From Nitrospirota bacterium (GTDB lineage: Bacteria; Nitrospirota; Thermodesulfovibrionia; Thermodesulfovibrionales; SM23-35), in NCBI GenBank assembly GCA_040754395.1, contig JBFMCL010000002.1:1-64000 (forward strand): a DNA stretch of 64,000 nt. The letters are read 5' to 3'. Under the pieces are notes generated by a model that made no database searches, was not told where the DNA came from, and saw only the letters and a list, made by a program, of their open reading frames with translations. The position numbers and the translations under genes are program-made. Shown piece by piece: positions 24,955-33,095 of this stretch. Position 1 is the first letter of the stretch; the number at the start of each line of letters is the position of its first letter.

Positions 24955-25899
24955 CTACTGAAAACTGCTCAATTCCTCTATCTTCTGCTTCATATCATCC
25001 GGCACAGGGCTTGAGAATTCGAGATATTTGCCTGTTGCCGGGTGGACGAACCCCAGAATTGCGGCATGAAGCATCTGTCTCGGGAAGGTGATTTTTGCTG
25101 CTCCTTTCCCTCTCTCGGCTTCAACCTTTTTTCCATATGTCCTGTCTCCAAGCACGGGATGTCCGATTGAGGCAAAATGCACTCTGATCTGATGAGTCCT
25201 TCCGGTTCCCAGCTTCACCTCAATCAGTGTCACGCTCCCGAGCCTCCTGAGCACCTTCCATTTGGTAACCGCCTCTTTCCCTCGTCTTGCATGCGTAGAC
25301 ATTTTTTTCCGGTCAGATCCTGAACGACCGATCCTGCGCGATATCTCCCCCTGCTCTTCAGAGAGAGCGCCAGAGACAAGCGCGATATATCTCCGGCCGA
25401 CTGTCCTCCGCCTGAACTGCTCAACAAGGCCATAATACGCGTTATCATCGAGAGCAATAACTATCACACCTGACGTATCCTTATCAAGCCTGTGCACTAC
25501 ACCCGGCCTCAACGGACCCCCTGCTGACGCAAGATTCGGGCAATGATACGCAATCGCGTTCATGAGTGTGCCCTGATTGTGACCTGCGGCAGGATACATC
25601 ACCATTCCTGCGGGCTTGTTAACCACAACGAGATACTCATCTGCATAGAGGATATCTACAGGAATCGGCTCGGGCTCAAGCCCTTCGTTACTCTTTACGG
25701 GAAGTTCAATAGCGATAGTGTCGCCTGCCCTGATTCTGTAGTTCCTGGCTGTCTGCCTTCCGTTGACAGAGACATGCCCCTTCTCGATAATTTTCTGTAT
25801 CTGCGAGCGGGTAATTGCAGTCCTGGCTGCCAGAAAGACATCCAGGCGTTCGCCTGCTTCGGATATCTGTACGACCATCTCCTGAATAGTCACGGTCAA
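24955..25899 (-). CDS. rluD: Ribosomal large-subunit pseudouridine synthase (RluD-like)
   Basis: A 314-residue RluA-family enzyme. The S4 RNA-binding domain occupies about residues 12-75 (GERLDVFLA...SVNGR). The catalytic domain has the invariant Asp in HRLDKDTSG (D139), plus GTGRTHQIRVHFASIGHPVLGD and a C-terminal LHA..L.F.HP block. Modifies uridines in 23S rRNA helix 69 if truly RluD; RluC/RluA specificity cannot be excluded. The frame starts with TTG (25899) or GTG (25893). An ATG at 25878 has AGGAG touching it, too close to be ideal. Convergent with phosphofructokinase. Confidence 0.88.
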   Translation of the reverse strand: MTVTIQEMVVQISEAGERLDVFLAARTAITRSQIQKIIEKGHVSVNGRQTARNYRIRAGDTIAIELPVKSNEGLEPEPIPVDILYADEYLVVVNKPAGMVMYPAAGHNQGTLMNAIAYHCPNLASAGGPLRPGVVHRLDKDTSGVIVIALDDNAYYGLVEQFRRRTVGRRYIALVSGALSEEQGEISRRIGRSGSDRKKMSTHARRGKEAVTKWKVLRRLGSVTLIEVKLGTGRTHQIRVHFASIGHPVLGDRTYGKKVEAERGKGAAKITFPRQMLHAAILGFVHPATGKYLEFSSPVPDDMKQKIEELSSFQ

Positions 25900-25981
25900 T
25901 CCAGGCCGGATGCTTCCGGACAGCCTGATGTCATCTTTATCCTTCTGCAGGAAAAACGTGCCCGAGTAAACGAAAAGATGT

Positions 25982-26458
25982 TCAGTATTTGAGTATTCCC
26001 ATTCTCGAAATTTCAGATTCCAGATCGACTATTCTCCTTCTCTGTCCCAGCTCCATCATAAACGAAACCGCATAAATAACCCCTGCTGCGAGCATGACAT
26101 AGACCGCGTTTTCAACAAAGAGGTTCTGCTGCAAAAATCCCACTTCTTCAAGGAATCTGAATTTCGCCGCAATAAAAAACACCGCAAATACGAGGAAGAT
26201 GAATTGAATGAAGCGCACAAAATTCCTAATGCTCTTCTCCTGTCCCCTGAGTGCATTCATTGTGCGCACTTTTATATCGAGTATGCAGCTCACACATTCC
26301 CTGCTTCCTGAAGCCCGGTGCCTCCTGCAAAGAGGCCCCCTTCTGCATGTCGGGCAGGAAAATCCGCCTGAGGCAGCAAAATAATCTCCGCATATCAGAC
26401 ATTGAATAAGCCCTTCTCCGCCGGGCACCCGTTGTTTTGTCTTGCCGGATACACTCAT
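25982..26458 (-). CDS. Zinc-ribbon membrane protein of unknown function
   Basis: A 158-residue protein with an N-terminal zinc-binding part (CLICG near residue 20, CPTC near 35, C..H..RECVSC near 44-58) and two transmembrane helices (about 80-100, VRFIQFIFLVFAVFFIAA, and about 115-135, AVYVMLAAGVIYAVSFM). A basic, cytoplasmic C-terminal helix follows. The treble-clef-like Cys pattern followed by membrane helices is seen in many unnamed proteins. Co-directional with rluD. No function can be proposed. Confidence 0.7.
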   Translation of the reverse strand: MSVSGKTKQRVPGGEGLIQCLICGDYFAASGGFSCPTCRRGPLCRRHRASGSRECVSCILDIKVRTMNALRGQEKSIRNFVRFIQFIFLVFAVFFIAAKFRFLEEVGFLQQNLFVENAVYVMLAAGVIYAVSFMMELGQRRRIVDLESEISRMGILKY

Positions 26459-26701
26459 GTCTTCACCTCACATCATGATAGGCTTCAGCCCGCACCTGAT
26501 CAAAGTCAGAAAGAACAGGCTGCCCCTTGAAAATACCGGAATGCATTATTCTAATAGATTCTAATGCCTTTTCCCTGAAAAATAAAGTTTTCGAACAGCC
26601 GGAATACCTTTTCCCCTGATGTCTCCGGGTTCTCTTCCCGTGTATTTCATTACCCCGCCGATTCAATTCTGCTGGATATAGAGTATCCTGATATCATGAG
26701 C

Positions 26702-26727
26702 ATTTCTGTGATCTGTATCACAGAAAT
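26702..26727. promoter_or_regulatory. Perfect CRP/FNR-superfamily operator palindrome
   Basis: ATTTCTGTGAT, four bases CTGT, then ATCACAGAAAT: an exact 11-bp inverted repeat. The core TGTGA-N6-TCACA (26707-26722) equals the E. coli CRP consensus. No obvious gene starts just downstream on either strand. The nearest is the zinc-ribbon membrane protein (start 26458, about 245 bp away, minus strand). A CRP-family regulator gene is not in this window. Confidence 0.6.
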
Positions 26728-26823
26728 CCCGGTATTCAACATCGGGCAGGAAATTCTTATCTGAAGGATTTTCAGCGGGGGAGAGAAGCGATGCGTCTCA
26801 GAAAAAACCTCATCAAAACATCA

Positions 26824-27010
26824 CTTTTGAAACTCCCCTTGCCGTAGGATCTTTTCCAGCTCTGCAATGCGTTTTTCATGCAGAAGAAAGTTTTTCAGCA
26901 TTCTGTTCACTGTTCCACCCGGCCGGGCACTGCGGTGAGGCTATGCAGCGTCCGCAAGCAATCGTCCCCTTTGACTTCTGGTCCGCGATATGATATTCAT
27001 GGGCTTAACC
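26824..27010 (-). pseudogene. Possible remnant of a small Cys-motif protein
   Basis: On the minus strand, one frame between a TAA and a TGA reads EYHIADQKSKG, TIACGRCIASPQCPAGW, which looks like a real metal-binding segment but has no start codon. A neighbouring frame continues with LKNFLLHEKRIAELEKILRQ and stops near 26824. Together they suggest one small gene broken by a frameshift. This rests only on the protein-like look of the segments. Confidence 0.25.
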
Positions 27011-27205
27011 ATTCCATGAGTCTTCCTCATTCATTCTTCCGGAAATATAAGAATGTAGCCCTTAAGAAGCACTCTTGTCCCTGTCTGCGTGTGACCATCC
27101 GGACAGCCCCCGTTACTGCATTCAAGGGTTACAGGGAAATGCCCGGCTTCAATGATTAAGGAGACGATACGCTGAGTTAATCTGCAAAACAGGCCATGAG
27201 CATTC

Positions 27206-28060
27206 TCATGGTTCATTTCTCATCGCTTCAAGCCGTGCCACCCGCTCTTCCACAGGAGGATGGGTGCTGAAGAGTTTGAGAAGCCCTCCTCCTCTCAGCG
27301 GGTTCACGATGAACATGTGAGAGGTTGCAGGATTCGCCTGCAGGGGTATTTTCTGAGAAGCCATTTGCAGTTTCTTCAGGGCATTGGCAAGGTATCGAGG
27401 ATTCCCGGCAATCCGCGCACCACCCGCATCTGCACCATATTCTCTTGAGCGGGATATCGCCATTTGTACAAGCAAGGCAGCGATCGGGCCGACGATCATC
27501 ATGACGATGGTCGCAATAGGACTGCCATGCTCTCCGTCTTCGTCACTTCTCCCCCCCCCGAATATCATTGCCCATTGTGCCATTTGGGCAAGATAGCTGA
27601 TTGCACCTGCGATGGTTGCCGCAATTGTCCCGACAAGAATATCCCGGTTTTTGATATGCGCCAGTTCATGGGCTATGACACCCTCCAGTTCTTCTCTCGA
27701 AAGAATCCGCATGATGCCCGTGGTCACAGCAACCGCGCCGTTTTTCGGATTCCTGCCCGTGGCAAATGCATTCGGCTGTTCTTCGTTGATCATGTATACC
27801 CTCGGCATCGGCAGTCCCGCCTTCTGCGCAAGCCTCCTGACGACTCCGAAAAGCTCCGGGGCTTCAGCTTCTGTGACCTGCTGCGCCCGGTACATCTTCA
27901 GCACAATCTTGTCGCTGAACCAGTACGTGATGAAATTCATGCCGAAGGCCAAGACAAGGGCGATTGTCATGCCGGATCTTCCTCCTAATGCTGCCCCGAC
28001 AAAAACCAGGAGCAGGGTCAATGTAACCATCAATGCCATTGTTTTCAATCCGTTCATCAT
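27206..28060 (-). CDS. htpX: HtpX-type membrane zinc metalloprotease
   Basis: A 284-residue M48-family protease for membrane-protein quality control. Two N-terminal hydrophobic helices (about 5-45), the zinc site HELAH (131-135) with the third ligand Glu in the SREYGAD segment, two further hydrophobic helices between them, and the C-terminal [19 protein letters not shown] lies five bases before the ATG at 28060. A TTGACA/TAGGAT pair further upstream may be the promoter. Full length. Confidence 0.93.
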   Translation of the reverse strand: MMNGLKTMALMVTLTLLLVFVGAALGGRSGMTIALVLAFGMNFITYWFSDKIVLKMYRAQQVTEAEAPELFGVVRRLAQKAGLPMPRVYMINEEQPNAFATGRNPKNGAVAVTTGIMRILSREELEGVIAHELAHIKNRDILVGTIAATIAGAISYLAQMAQWAMIFGGGRSDEDGEHGSPIATIVMMIVGPIAALLVQMAISRSREYGADAGGARIAGNPRYLANALKKLQMASQKIPLQANPATSHMFIVNPLRGGGLLKLFSTHPPVEERVARLEAMRNEP

Positions 28061-28129
28061 TACATCCTCCTTCTTCCATAAAAAAACCTTCACCACGAAA
28101 TATCCTGTATCGTGATAAAGGTCTTGCTT

Positions 28130-28145
28130 GTTAGGTTGTCCTAAC
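28130..28145. promoter_or_regulatory. Inverted repeat in the htpX leader
   Basis: GTTAGG, four bases TTGT, CCTAAC: an exact 6-bp inverted repeat about 70 bp before the htpX start, between the proposed promoter and the ribosome site. It could be an operator or a small leader hairpin. It is not a CIRCE element, whose sequence is different. Confidence 0.35.
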
Positions 28146-28214
28146 CAGTGGTACCAGGCCTTTCAGCCGTATTGGTGATATCCACTGATTCAGCTACTCC
28201 CCTTTACTTAAATA

Positions 28215-28244
28215 ATCCTATCTTAATATGAAATATGCTGTCAA
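28215..28244 (-). promoter_or_regulatory. Candidate sigma70 promoter of htpX
   Basis: On the minus strand, TTGACA (28244-28239), an 18-bp spacer and TAGGAT (28220-28215) lie about 155 bp before the htpX start. The rest of the ~420-bp htpX-hisF gap, from 28245 to 28484, shows no gene. Confidence 0.45.
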
Positions 28245-28484
28245 GCGATAAATTACGCATGCACAACAGGAGAACAGCCAGTCCCGGAGGTTCGTTGTCG
28301 TCGAAGACACGCAGGGAAAAACTCCAATGAATCTATCTGAACGGCCGCCGAAGAGATCCCCTCAGATAAAATGGTGATAAGATAGTGCTGTTGCATCCGG
28401 CTTCTTTCAGCAACAAACAATATCAGGAATTGCTATAATGAAGCATAGCATATCCGCAAATCATAAAATCACAGGGAGACATGC

Positions 28485-29249
28485 ATGAATGCGATAAAAA
28501 TTATGCCTTGCCTTGACATGAAGGATGGGAGGGTAGTAAAGGGAATTAATTTCATCAATTTACGGGATGCCGGAGATCCGGTAGAAAACGCGGCTTTCTA
28601 TCAAAAAGAGGGAGCCGATGAATTGGCGATGCTGGATATCGCAGCAACGGTAGAAAACCGGAAGACAAGGCTGGAGTGGGTCAAAAACGTCTCATCAGTC
28701 ATCAGCATTCCCCTGACAGTTGGCGGAGGGATTGCCACTCTCGAAGATATTGCACTTGTATTCGATGCGGGAGCCGATAAGGTTTCGATGAACAGCGCTG
28801 CCGTTAAAAATCCCGAGATAGTCAGACTGGCGGCCAAAGCGCATGGTCCGGAAAGAATAACGGTTGCCATTGATGCCAGAAGGAATACACACATGCCATC
28901 CGGCTTTGAATTAGTCGTTTCCGGAGGAACGAAGCCTGTGGGCAAAGATGCGATCGCATGGGCAAAACAGTGTCAGGATTTGGGGGCCGGCGCAATCCTT
29001 CCAACGAGCATGGATGGAGACGGCACACAGGCAGGGTATGATCTGGAATTCACGAAAGCCGTCTCTGATGCGGTGGATTTGCCGGTTGTGGCCTCAGGCG
29101 GTGCCGGTAAGCTGGAACATTTCTATGAAGCGGTAACAAAAGGAGGCGCGGATATTCTTTTGGCTGCTTCCGTATTCCACTATCGCATATTCAGCATCAG
29201 AGAAGTGAAAGAATACTTAAGGCAGAAAGGCTTGCAGGTGAATCCGTAA
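28485..29249 (+). CDS. hisF: Imidazole glycerol phosphate synthase cyclase subunit
   Basis: A 254-residue (beta/alpha)8 enzyme of histidine synthesis. The two catalytic aspartates are in place: D11 in [13 protein letters not shown] and D130 in VAIDARR. Phosphate-binding loops [11 protein letters not shown] and [10 protein letters not shown] are intact. It uses ammonia from HisH to close the imidazole ring and release AICAR. HisH and the rest of the his genes are not adjacent, which is common outside Proteobacteria. Starts with ATG about 10 bases after AGGGAG. Confidence 0.94.
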   Translation: MNAIKIMPCLDMKDGRVVKGINFINLRDAGDPVENAAFYQKEGADELAMLDIAATVENRKTRLEWVKNVSSVISIPLTVGGGIATLEDIALVFDAGADKVSMNSAAVKNPEIVRLAAKAHGPERITVAIDARRNTHMPSGFELVVSGGTKPVGKDAIAWAKQCQDLGAGAILPTSMDGDGTQAGYDLEFTKAVSDAVDLPVVASGGAGKLEHFYEAVTKGGADILLAASVFHYRIFSIREVKEYLRQKGLQVNP

Positions 29250-29387
29250 TAATCGGCTCCGGAACTCATTTGCGGACAAATGCAACCCGGGCATTGATAG
29301 CAAAACTTGCCATCAATGTATTCCTCAGGCGTATATCCGGAGGATTGCCACTCTCCACAATAAACCGGCCGATGCGCTTTGCTATGC

Positions 29388-30065
29388 ATGGAGTTACGAG
29401 AAAATCCTTTGAGCATGTCTGAAACTGCAGGATACAATGCGAAAAAAATCGCGGAATGTGCAGTCGGAAAGAAAGGCGCAACACAAAAAACAACTGAATT
29501 TACTTCCCTTCTCCGGATTCTCAAAAGAAGAAAATTACGGACTGTTGTTGAAATAGGAACTGCGAAAGGCGGAACTCTTTATGCCTGGTGCAAAACCGCC
29601 GCTTCGGATGCCCTCATAATAAGCATAGATTTGCCCGGTGGGCCTTTTGGGGGAGGGTATACGCGGAATGACATAAAGAAATTCATAAAATATAAAAAGA
29701 GAAATCAGGATCTGCACTTTCTCAGGAAAGACTCACATAAACAGGAAACAAAAAACAGATTGGTCAGGATACTGGATGGCCGGAAAATAGACCTCCTGTT
29801 TGTTGATGGAGACCACAGATATTGGGGAGTCAAAAAAGATTTTCAACTCTACTCCCCCCTTGTAAAACAAAATGGCCTCATTGTATTCCACGATATTCTT
29901 TGTCACCCGAAAGTCCCGGCATGCAGAGTGGACAAATTCTGGAATGAAATTAAACACAGGTATAAGAATGTGGAATTCATCGACAGGGAGGATGATCGCG
30001 GGTGGGGGCAGTGGGGAGGAATCGGAGTTATCTATTATGTGCCACAAAAAAAATTTGACAGATGA
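29388..30065 (+). CDS. Class I SAM-dependent methyltransferase (CmcI/Methyltransf_24-like)
   Basis: A ~225-residue methyltransferase. The SAM-binding motif I VVEIGTAKGGTLYAW lies at about residue 55 and the family signature LLFVDGDHRYWGVKKDF near residue 140. NGLIVFHDI is the next strand. A shorter start at 29415 is equally possible. The sequence is close in style to the cephalosporin-hydroxylase-like methyltransferases often found in cell-surface sugar clusters, but no such cluster is present. Its substrate is unknown. Somewhat AT-rich at the 3' end compared with hisF. Confidence 0.8.
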   Translation: MELRENPLSMSETAGYNAKKIAECAVGKKGATQKTTEFTSLLRILKRRKLRTVVEIGTAKGGTLYAWCKTAASDALIISIDLPGGPFGGGYTRNDIKKFIKYKKRNQDLHFLRKDSHKQETKNRLVRILDGRKIDLLFVDGDHRYWGVKKDFQLYSPLVKQNGLIVFHDILCHPKVPACRVDKFWNEIKHRYKNVEFIDREDDRGWGQWGGIGVIYYVPQKKFDR

Positions 30066-30190
30066 AATTGCATTTGCTATAACTCTATGGGATTTGTGTC
30101 AATATGAAGATTTCCCGATAAGGGCGGGCGGGGAATACGGTACAGGTTACCCCTGAGCCACAGGAATAAGCGCATAAAGGAGACACAACA

Positions 30191-30910
30191 ATGACAGGCC
30201 CCAAGAAAAACCAAATACTGATAGCGGATGACAACGAGATTTCTGCGACCTATCTAGGACTTTTTCTCAAGAAAATAGGGTTCACTTCGATCTATGCCAG
30301 AAACGGACTTGATGCGCTGAGGGCATTGAATTTTGAGAGGCCGGATGCAATTTTGCTGGATATCGGGATGCAGCCGATAGACGGCATAACCGTGCTCAAG
30401 CATATAAAAAAGGATGAGAAAATTTCCCAAATACCTGTCATCATGGTATCCGGCGATGAGAGCGCAGAGACAATCGAAAAATGCAGACAGAACGGGTGCG
30501 CGGGGTATCTGAAAAAGCCTGTGTCCATAACAGAACTGCATAAGGTATTGGAGGGATGTCTTTTTTCAAGACGGAAGCATTATCGGGTTTCATTGAACAA
30601 GGAGGTTATCGTAATTTACGATGAAAAATCCTATGCGCTTTTTACCGAAACGCTCTCTGAGGGGGGAGTGTATGTCAGGAAAAAAGACCCTTTCCCTGTA
30701 GGCGCTGAAGTCCAGGTTATTCTGCCTTTTCTTGATAGGGGGTCTTTTTCCCTTCAGGGAACAATCGTTTACACAAAGAACCATTTGGAAACCGGTTCTG
30801 ATATTCTTTCAGGCATGGGCATACAATTCAAAGAATTCCCTGATGCTGCGGCAAAGATACTGAAAACATACATAGAAAACACGATCACAGCAGGCACCCG
30901 GGTGGTCTGA
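30191..30910 (+). CDS. Response regulator: receiver plus PilZ domain
   Basis: A 239-residue two-domain regulator. The receiver is intact: acidic pair D13-D14 (LIADDNE), phospho-acceptor D57 (LLDIGM), S87 (VSGDE) and K109 (LKKP). The PilZ part (about 125-230) has R-x3-R (RKHYR), but the second motif reads TLSEGG rather than D/N-x-S-x2-G, so c-di-GMP affinity may be altered. AAGGAG precedes the ATG. It may be phosphorylated by the kinases encoded just downstream. Confidence 0.87.
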   Translation: MTGPKKNQILIADDNEISATYLGLFLKKIGFTSIYARNGLDALRALNFERPDAILLDIGMQPIDGITVLKHIKKDEKISQIPVIMVSGDESAETIEKCRQNGCAGYLKKPVSITELHKVLEGCLFSRRKHYRVSLNKEVIVIYDEKSYALFTETLSEGGVYVRKKDPFPVGAEVQVILPFLDRGSFSLQGTIVYTKNHLETGSDILSGMGIQFKEFPDAAAKILKTYIENTITAGTRVV

Positions 30911-31176
30911 ACAAATCGTTTCCTCTGCATTTCTCTGCTTGTCACAACAACTGAGAATCACTGAAACGCCTGCCCCAATTTTACACCGGCGTAAGAGTTG
31001 AAATCAGAATGTGCACGTTCTTTCCGGCAGTGCGGAATCCCGTCCAATCCCCACCGCCTACTCTGGTAGGATTATCATTGTCCACGCTTACTTGGTATAA
31101 TGAAGCGGGAAGACATATGATGTACCCTGATGCATAAATAATTTGCAGATGCTTGATAAAAAGTGAGCGTGGAGAA

Positions 31177-33048
31177 ATGTTGAACACGGTAAAAATACCC
31201 GAGCAGTTCCAGGTCATATTTGAAAAAGCGCAGGAGTATGTTGATAAGTATTTCAGAGAAAAAAAAGAATCTCCGGCCAGGGGAACAATCGAGATCTTTG
31301 GAGAGCGGTACATATTGGTACGCGCCGCCTCCATGTCAGTAGACTTTTTCGAGACCATCACGAAACTTTATAAAAAAGAGGGGGAAAAAGAGGCGCTGAA
31401 TATTGCCAGACAGCTCCTTTTCGATATAGCCCATGCCATAGGCAAGCAGGACGCAAAGAATTTTCACAGCAAGATGAACCTGAAAGATCCAATTGAAAAG
31501 CTGTCGGTGGGGCCTATTCATTTTTCTCATTCCGGATGGGCGTTTGTGGATATTTCCCCGGAATCCAACCCCTCATCTGACAAGAATTATTACCTTCTTT
31601 ATGACCACCCGTATTCATTCGAGTCTGCAGCCTGGCTGAAATCAGGGAAGAAAAGCGCGTTTCCTGTGTGCATCATGAATGCCGGATATTCTTCGGGATG
31701 GTGTGAGGAGAGTTTCGGGATAACGCTGGTTGCCTCGGAAATACTGTGCCAGGCAAAAAGCGATCACACCTGCAGGTTTATCATGGCACCTCCGTCCAGG
31801 ATAGAACGGCATATTGCCAATTACCTGAAAAAAGAGCCTGAACTGGCAAAAAAGAAGACGACATACGAGGTGCCCGGGTTTTTCAAGAGGAAGGAAATAG
31901 AAGCAGAGCTTCGCGATTCTGAGCAGAAGTTCAGGGCGATTTTCGACAAAGCTACAGATGGCATACTCCTGTCGAATATCAGAAAAAAGAAGATTCATCT
32001 TGCGAATGAAATGATGTGCCGGATGCTGGGGTACGATCATGATGAAATCAAACACCTCGGTATTACGGACATTTACCCTGAAAAAGATGTGCCAGCGGTA
32101 CTCGATCAATTTGAAAGGCTGAAAAGAAAAGAGCTGCCAGTGGCCGAGAATATTCCGGTGAAAAGAAAGGACGGAACTGTTTTGTATGCTGACATAACCT
32201 TGTCCCCTGTCACTCTTGGAGAAACAGAATTCCTGATTGGGATATTCAGGGACATCACTGAACGCAAGCAGTCAGATGAACTCATCAGGAAACTCAACAC
32301 GGAACTTGAAGAACGGATCTTTCAGCTGACAGTTGCCAATGAGGAACTTGAAGCTTTCAGTTACTCCGTCTCGCATGACCTGCGTGCGCCGCTTCGCCAT
32401 ATTGCAGGATTTGCGGATCTCCTCCAGCAAAACTCTGTTCAGGTCCTGGATGAGGAGAGCAAGAGACATCTGCGCATCATTGCAGATTCGGCAAATCAGA
32501 TGAAGAGCATGATTGATGACATCCTGTCCTTTTCGCGGATAGGCAAAGCTGAACTGAGATACATTTTAATAAGGACTGACGAGCTTGTGAGGGAAGCTAT
32601 TACTACCCTGCAGCCGGAGCTCGAAGGAAGGGATATTGTATGGGTCATCCATCCCCTGCCCGACATGTACGGGGATTATGCAATGCTCAGGCTTGTTTGG
32701 GTCAATCTGATCGGAAATGCATTGAAGTTTACCCGTTCACAAACGCCGGCAAAAATCGAGATCGGGTGGACTGGAAAAAACGAAGAGAATGTTTTCTATA
32801 TCAAGGACAACGGGGCAGGTTTTAATATGAAATATGCACACAAACTGTTTCGTTTATTTCAGCGCCTGCATGATACCGAAAGTTTTGAAGGGACAGGGGT
32901 TGGGCTTGCAAATGTCAGACGCATTGTGCACCGGCTCGGGGGAAAAACATGGGCGGAAGGAAAAGTGGACAGGGGAGCGACGTTCTATTTTTCCCTTCCC
33001 GTCGCACATAAGGAGAATATATCACAAGATGGCAACTTTCTCCAATAA
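31177..33048 (+). CDS. XylR-N/V4R-PAS sensor histidine kinase
   Basis: A 623-residue soluble kinase. Residues about 1-225 look like an XylR_N plus V4R small-molecule sensor (KLSVGPIHFSHSGWAFVDI; AGYSSGWCEESFGITLVASEILC with conserved Cys). Then follow a PAS domain (about 240-370, closing DITERKQ), a coiled coil, the HisKA box with phospho-His in FSYSVSHDLRAPL, and the ATPase domain with NLIGNALKF, DNGAGF and GTGVGLANV. No transmembrane helix. The sensor type usually binds aromatic or other hydrophobic effectors, or a metal through its Cys residues. It is 47 bases before the next signalling gene. Confidence 0.87.
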   Translation: MLNTVKIPEQFQVIFEKAQEYVDKYFREKKESPARGTIEIFGERYILVRAASMSVDFFETITKLYKKEGEKEALNIARQLLFDIAHAIGKQDAKNFHSKMNLKDPIEKLSVGPIHFSHSGWAFVDISPESNPSSDKNYYLLYDHPYSFESAAWLKSGKKSAFPVCIMNAGYSSGWCEESFGITLVASEILCQAKSDHTCRFIMAPPSRIERHIANYLKKEPELAKKKTTYEVPGFFKRKEIEAELRDSEQKFRAIFDKATDGILLSNIRKKKIHLANEMMCRMLGYDHDEIKHLGITDIYPEKDVPAVLDQFERLKRKELPVAENIPVKRKDGTVLYADITLSPVTLGETEFLIGIFRDITERKQSDELIRKLNTELEERIFQLTVANEELEAFSYSVSHDLRAPLRHIAGFADLLQQNSVQVLDEESKRHLRIIADSANQMKSMIDDILSFSRIGKAELRYILIRTDELVREAITTLQPELEGRDIVWVIHPLPDMYGDYAMLRLVWVNLIGNALKFTRSQTPAKIEIGWTGKNEENVFYIKDNGAGFNMKYAHKLFRLFQRLHDTESFEGTGVGLANVRRIVHRLGGKTWAEGKVDRGATFYFSLPVAHKENISQDGNFLQ

Positions 33049-33095
33049 ATGAAATCGTCAAGGAATACGAGGCAGCAGGAGGGGAAACTCATTTT

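Larger units (their letters stand above)
26459..27205. other. Long intergenic region with a CRP-type palindrome and a possible gene remnant
   Basis: About 750 bp with no intact gene of normal size. It contains a perfect CRP-like operator (26702-26727) and a plus-strand 18-codon frame at 26791 with a strong ribosome site (GGGGGAGAGAAGCG). On the minus strand two short protein-like segments in different frames lie between about 26824 and 27010. None of the longer open frames has family-like sequence. Confidence 0.45.

Noticed and set aside
26878-27159. Plus-strand 93-codon frame in the long gap
   Set aside because: Composition is unlike a protein (many Ser, Pro and His, no pattern) and there is no ribosome site. 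The opposite strand looks more protein-like.
30981-31110. Minus-strand tail reading NPTRVGGGDWTGF and VHILISTLTPV
   Set aside because: It looks like the end of a protein, but the frame upstream runs antisense through the kinase gene and no start can be placed. At most an old remnant.
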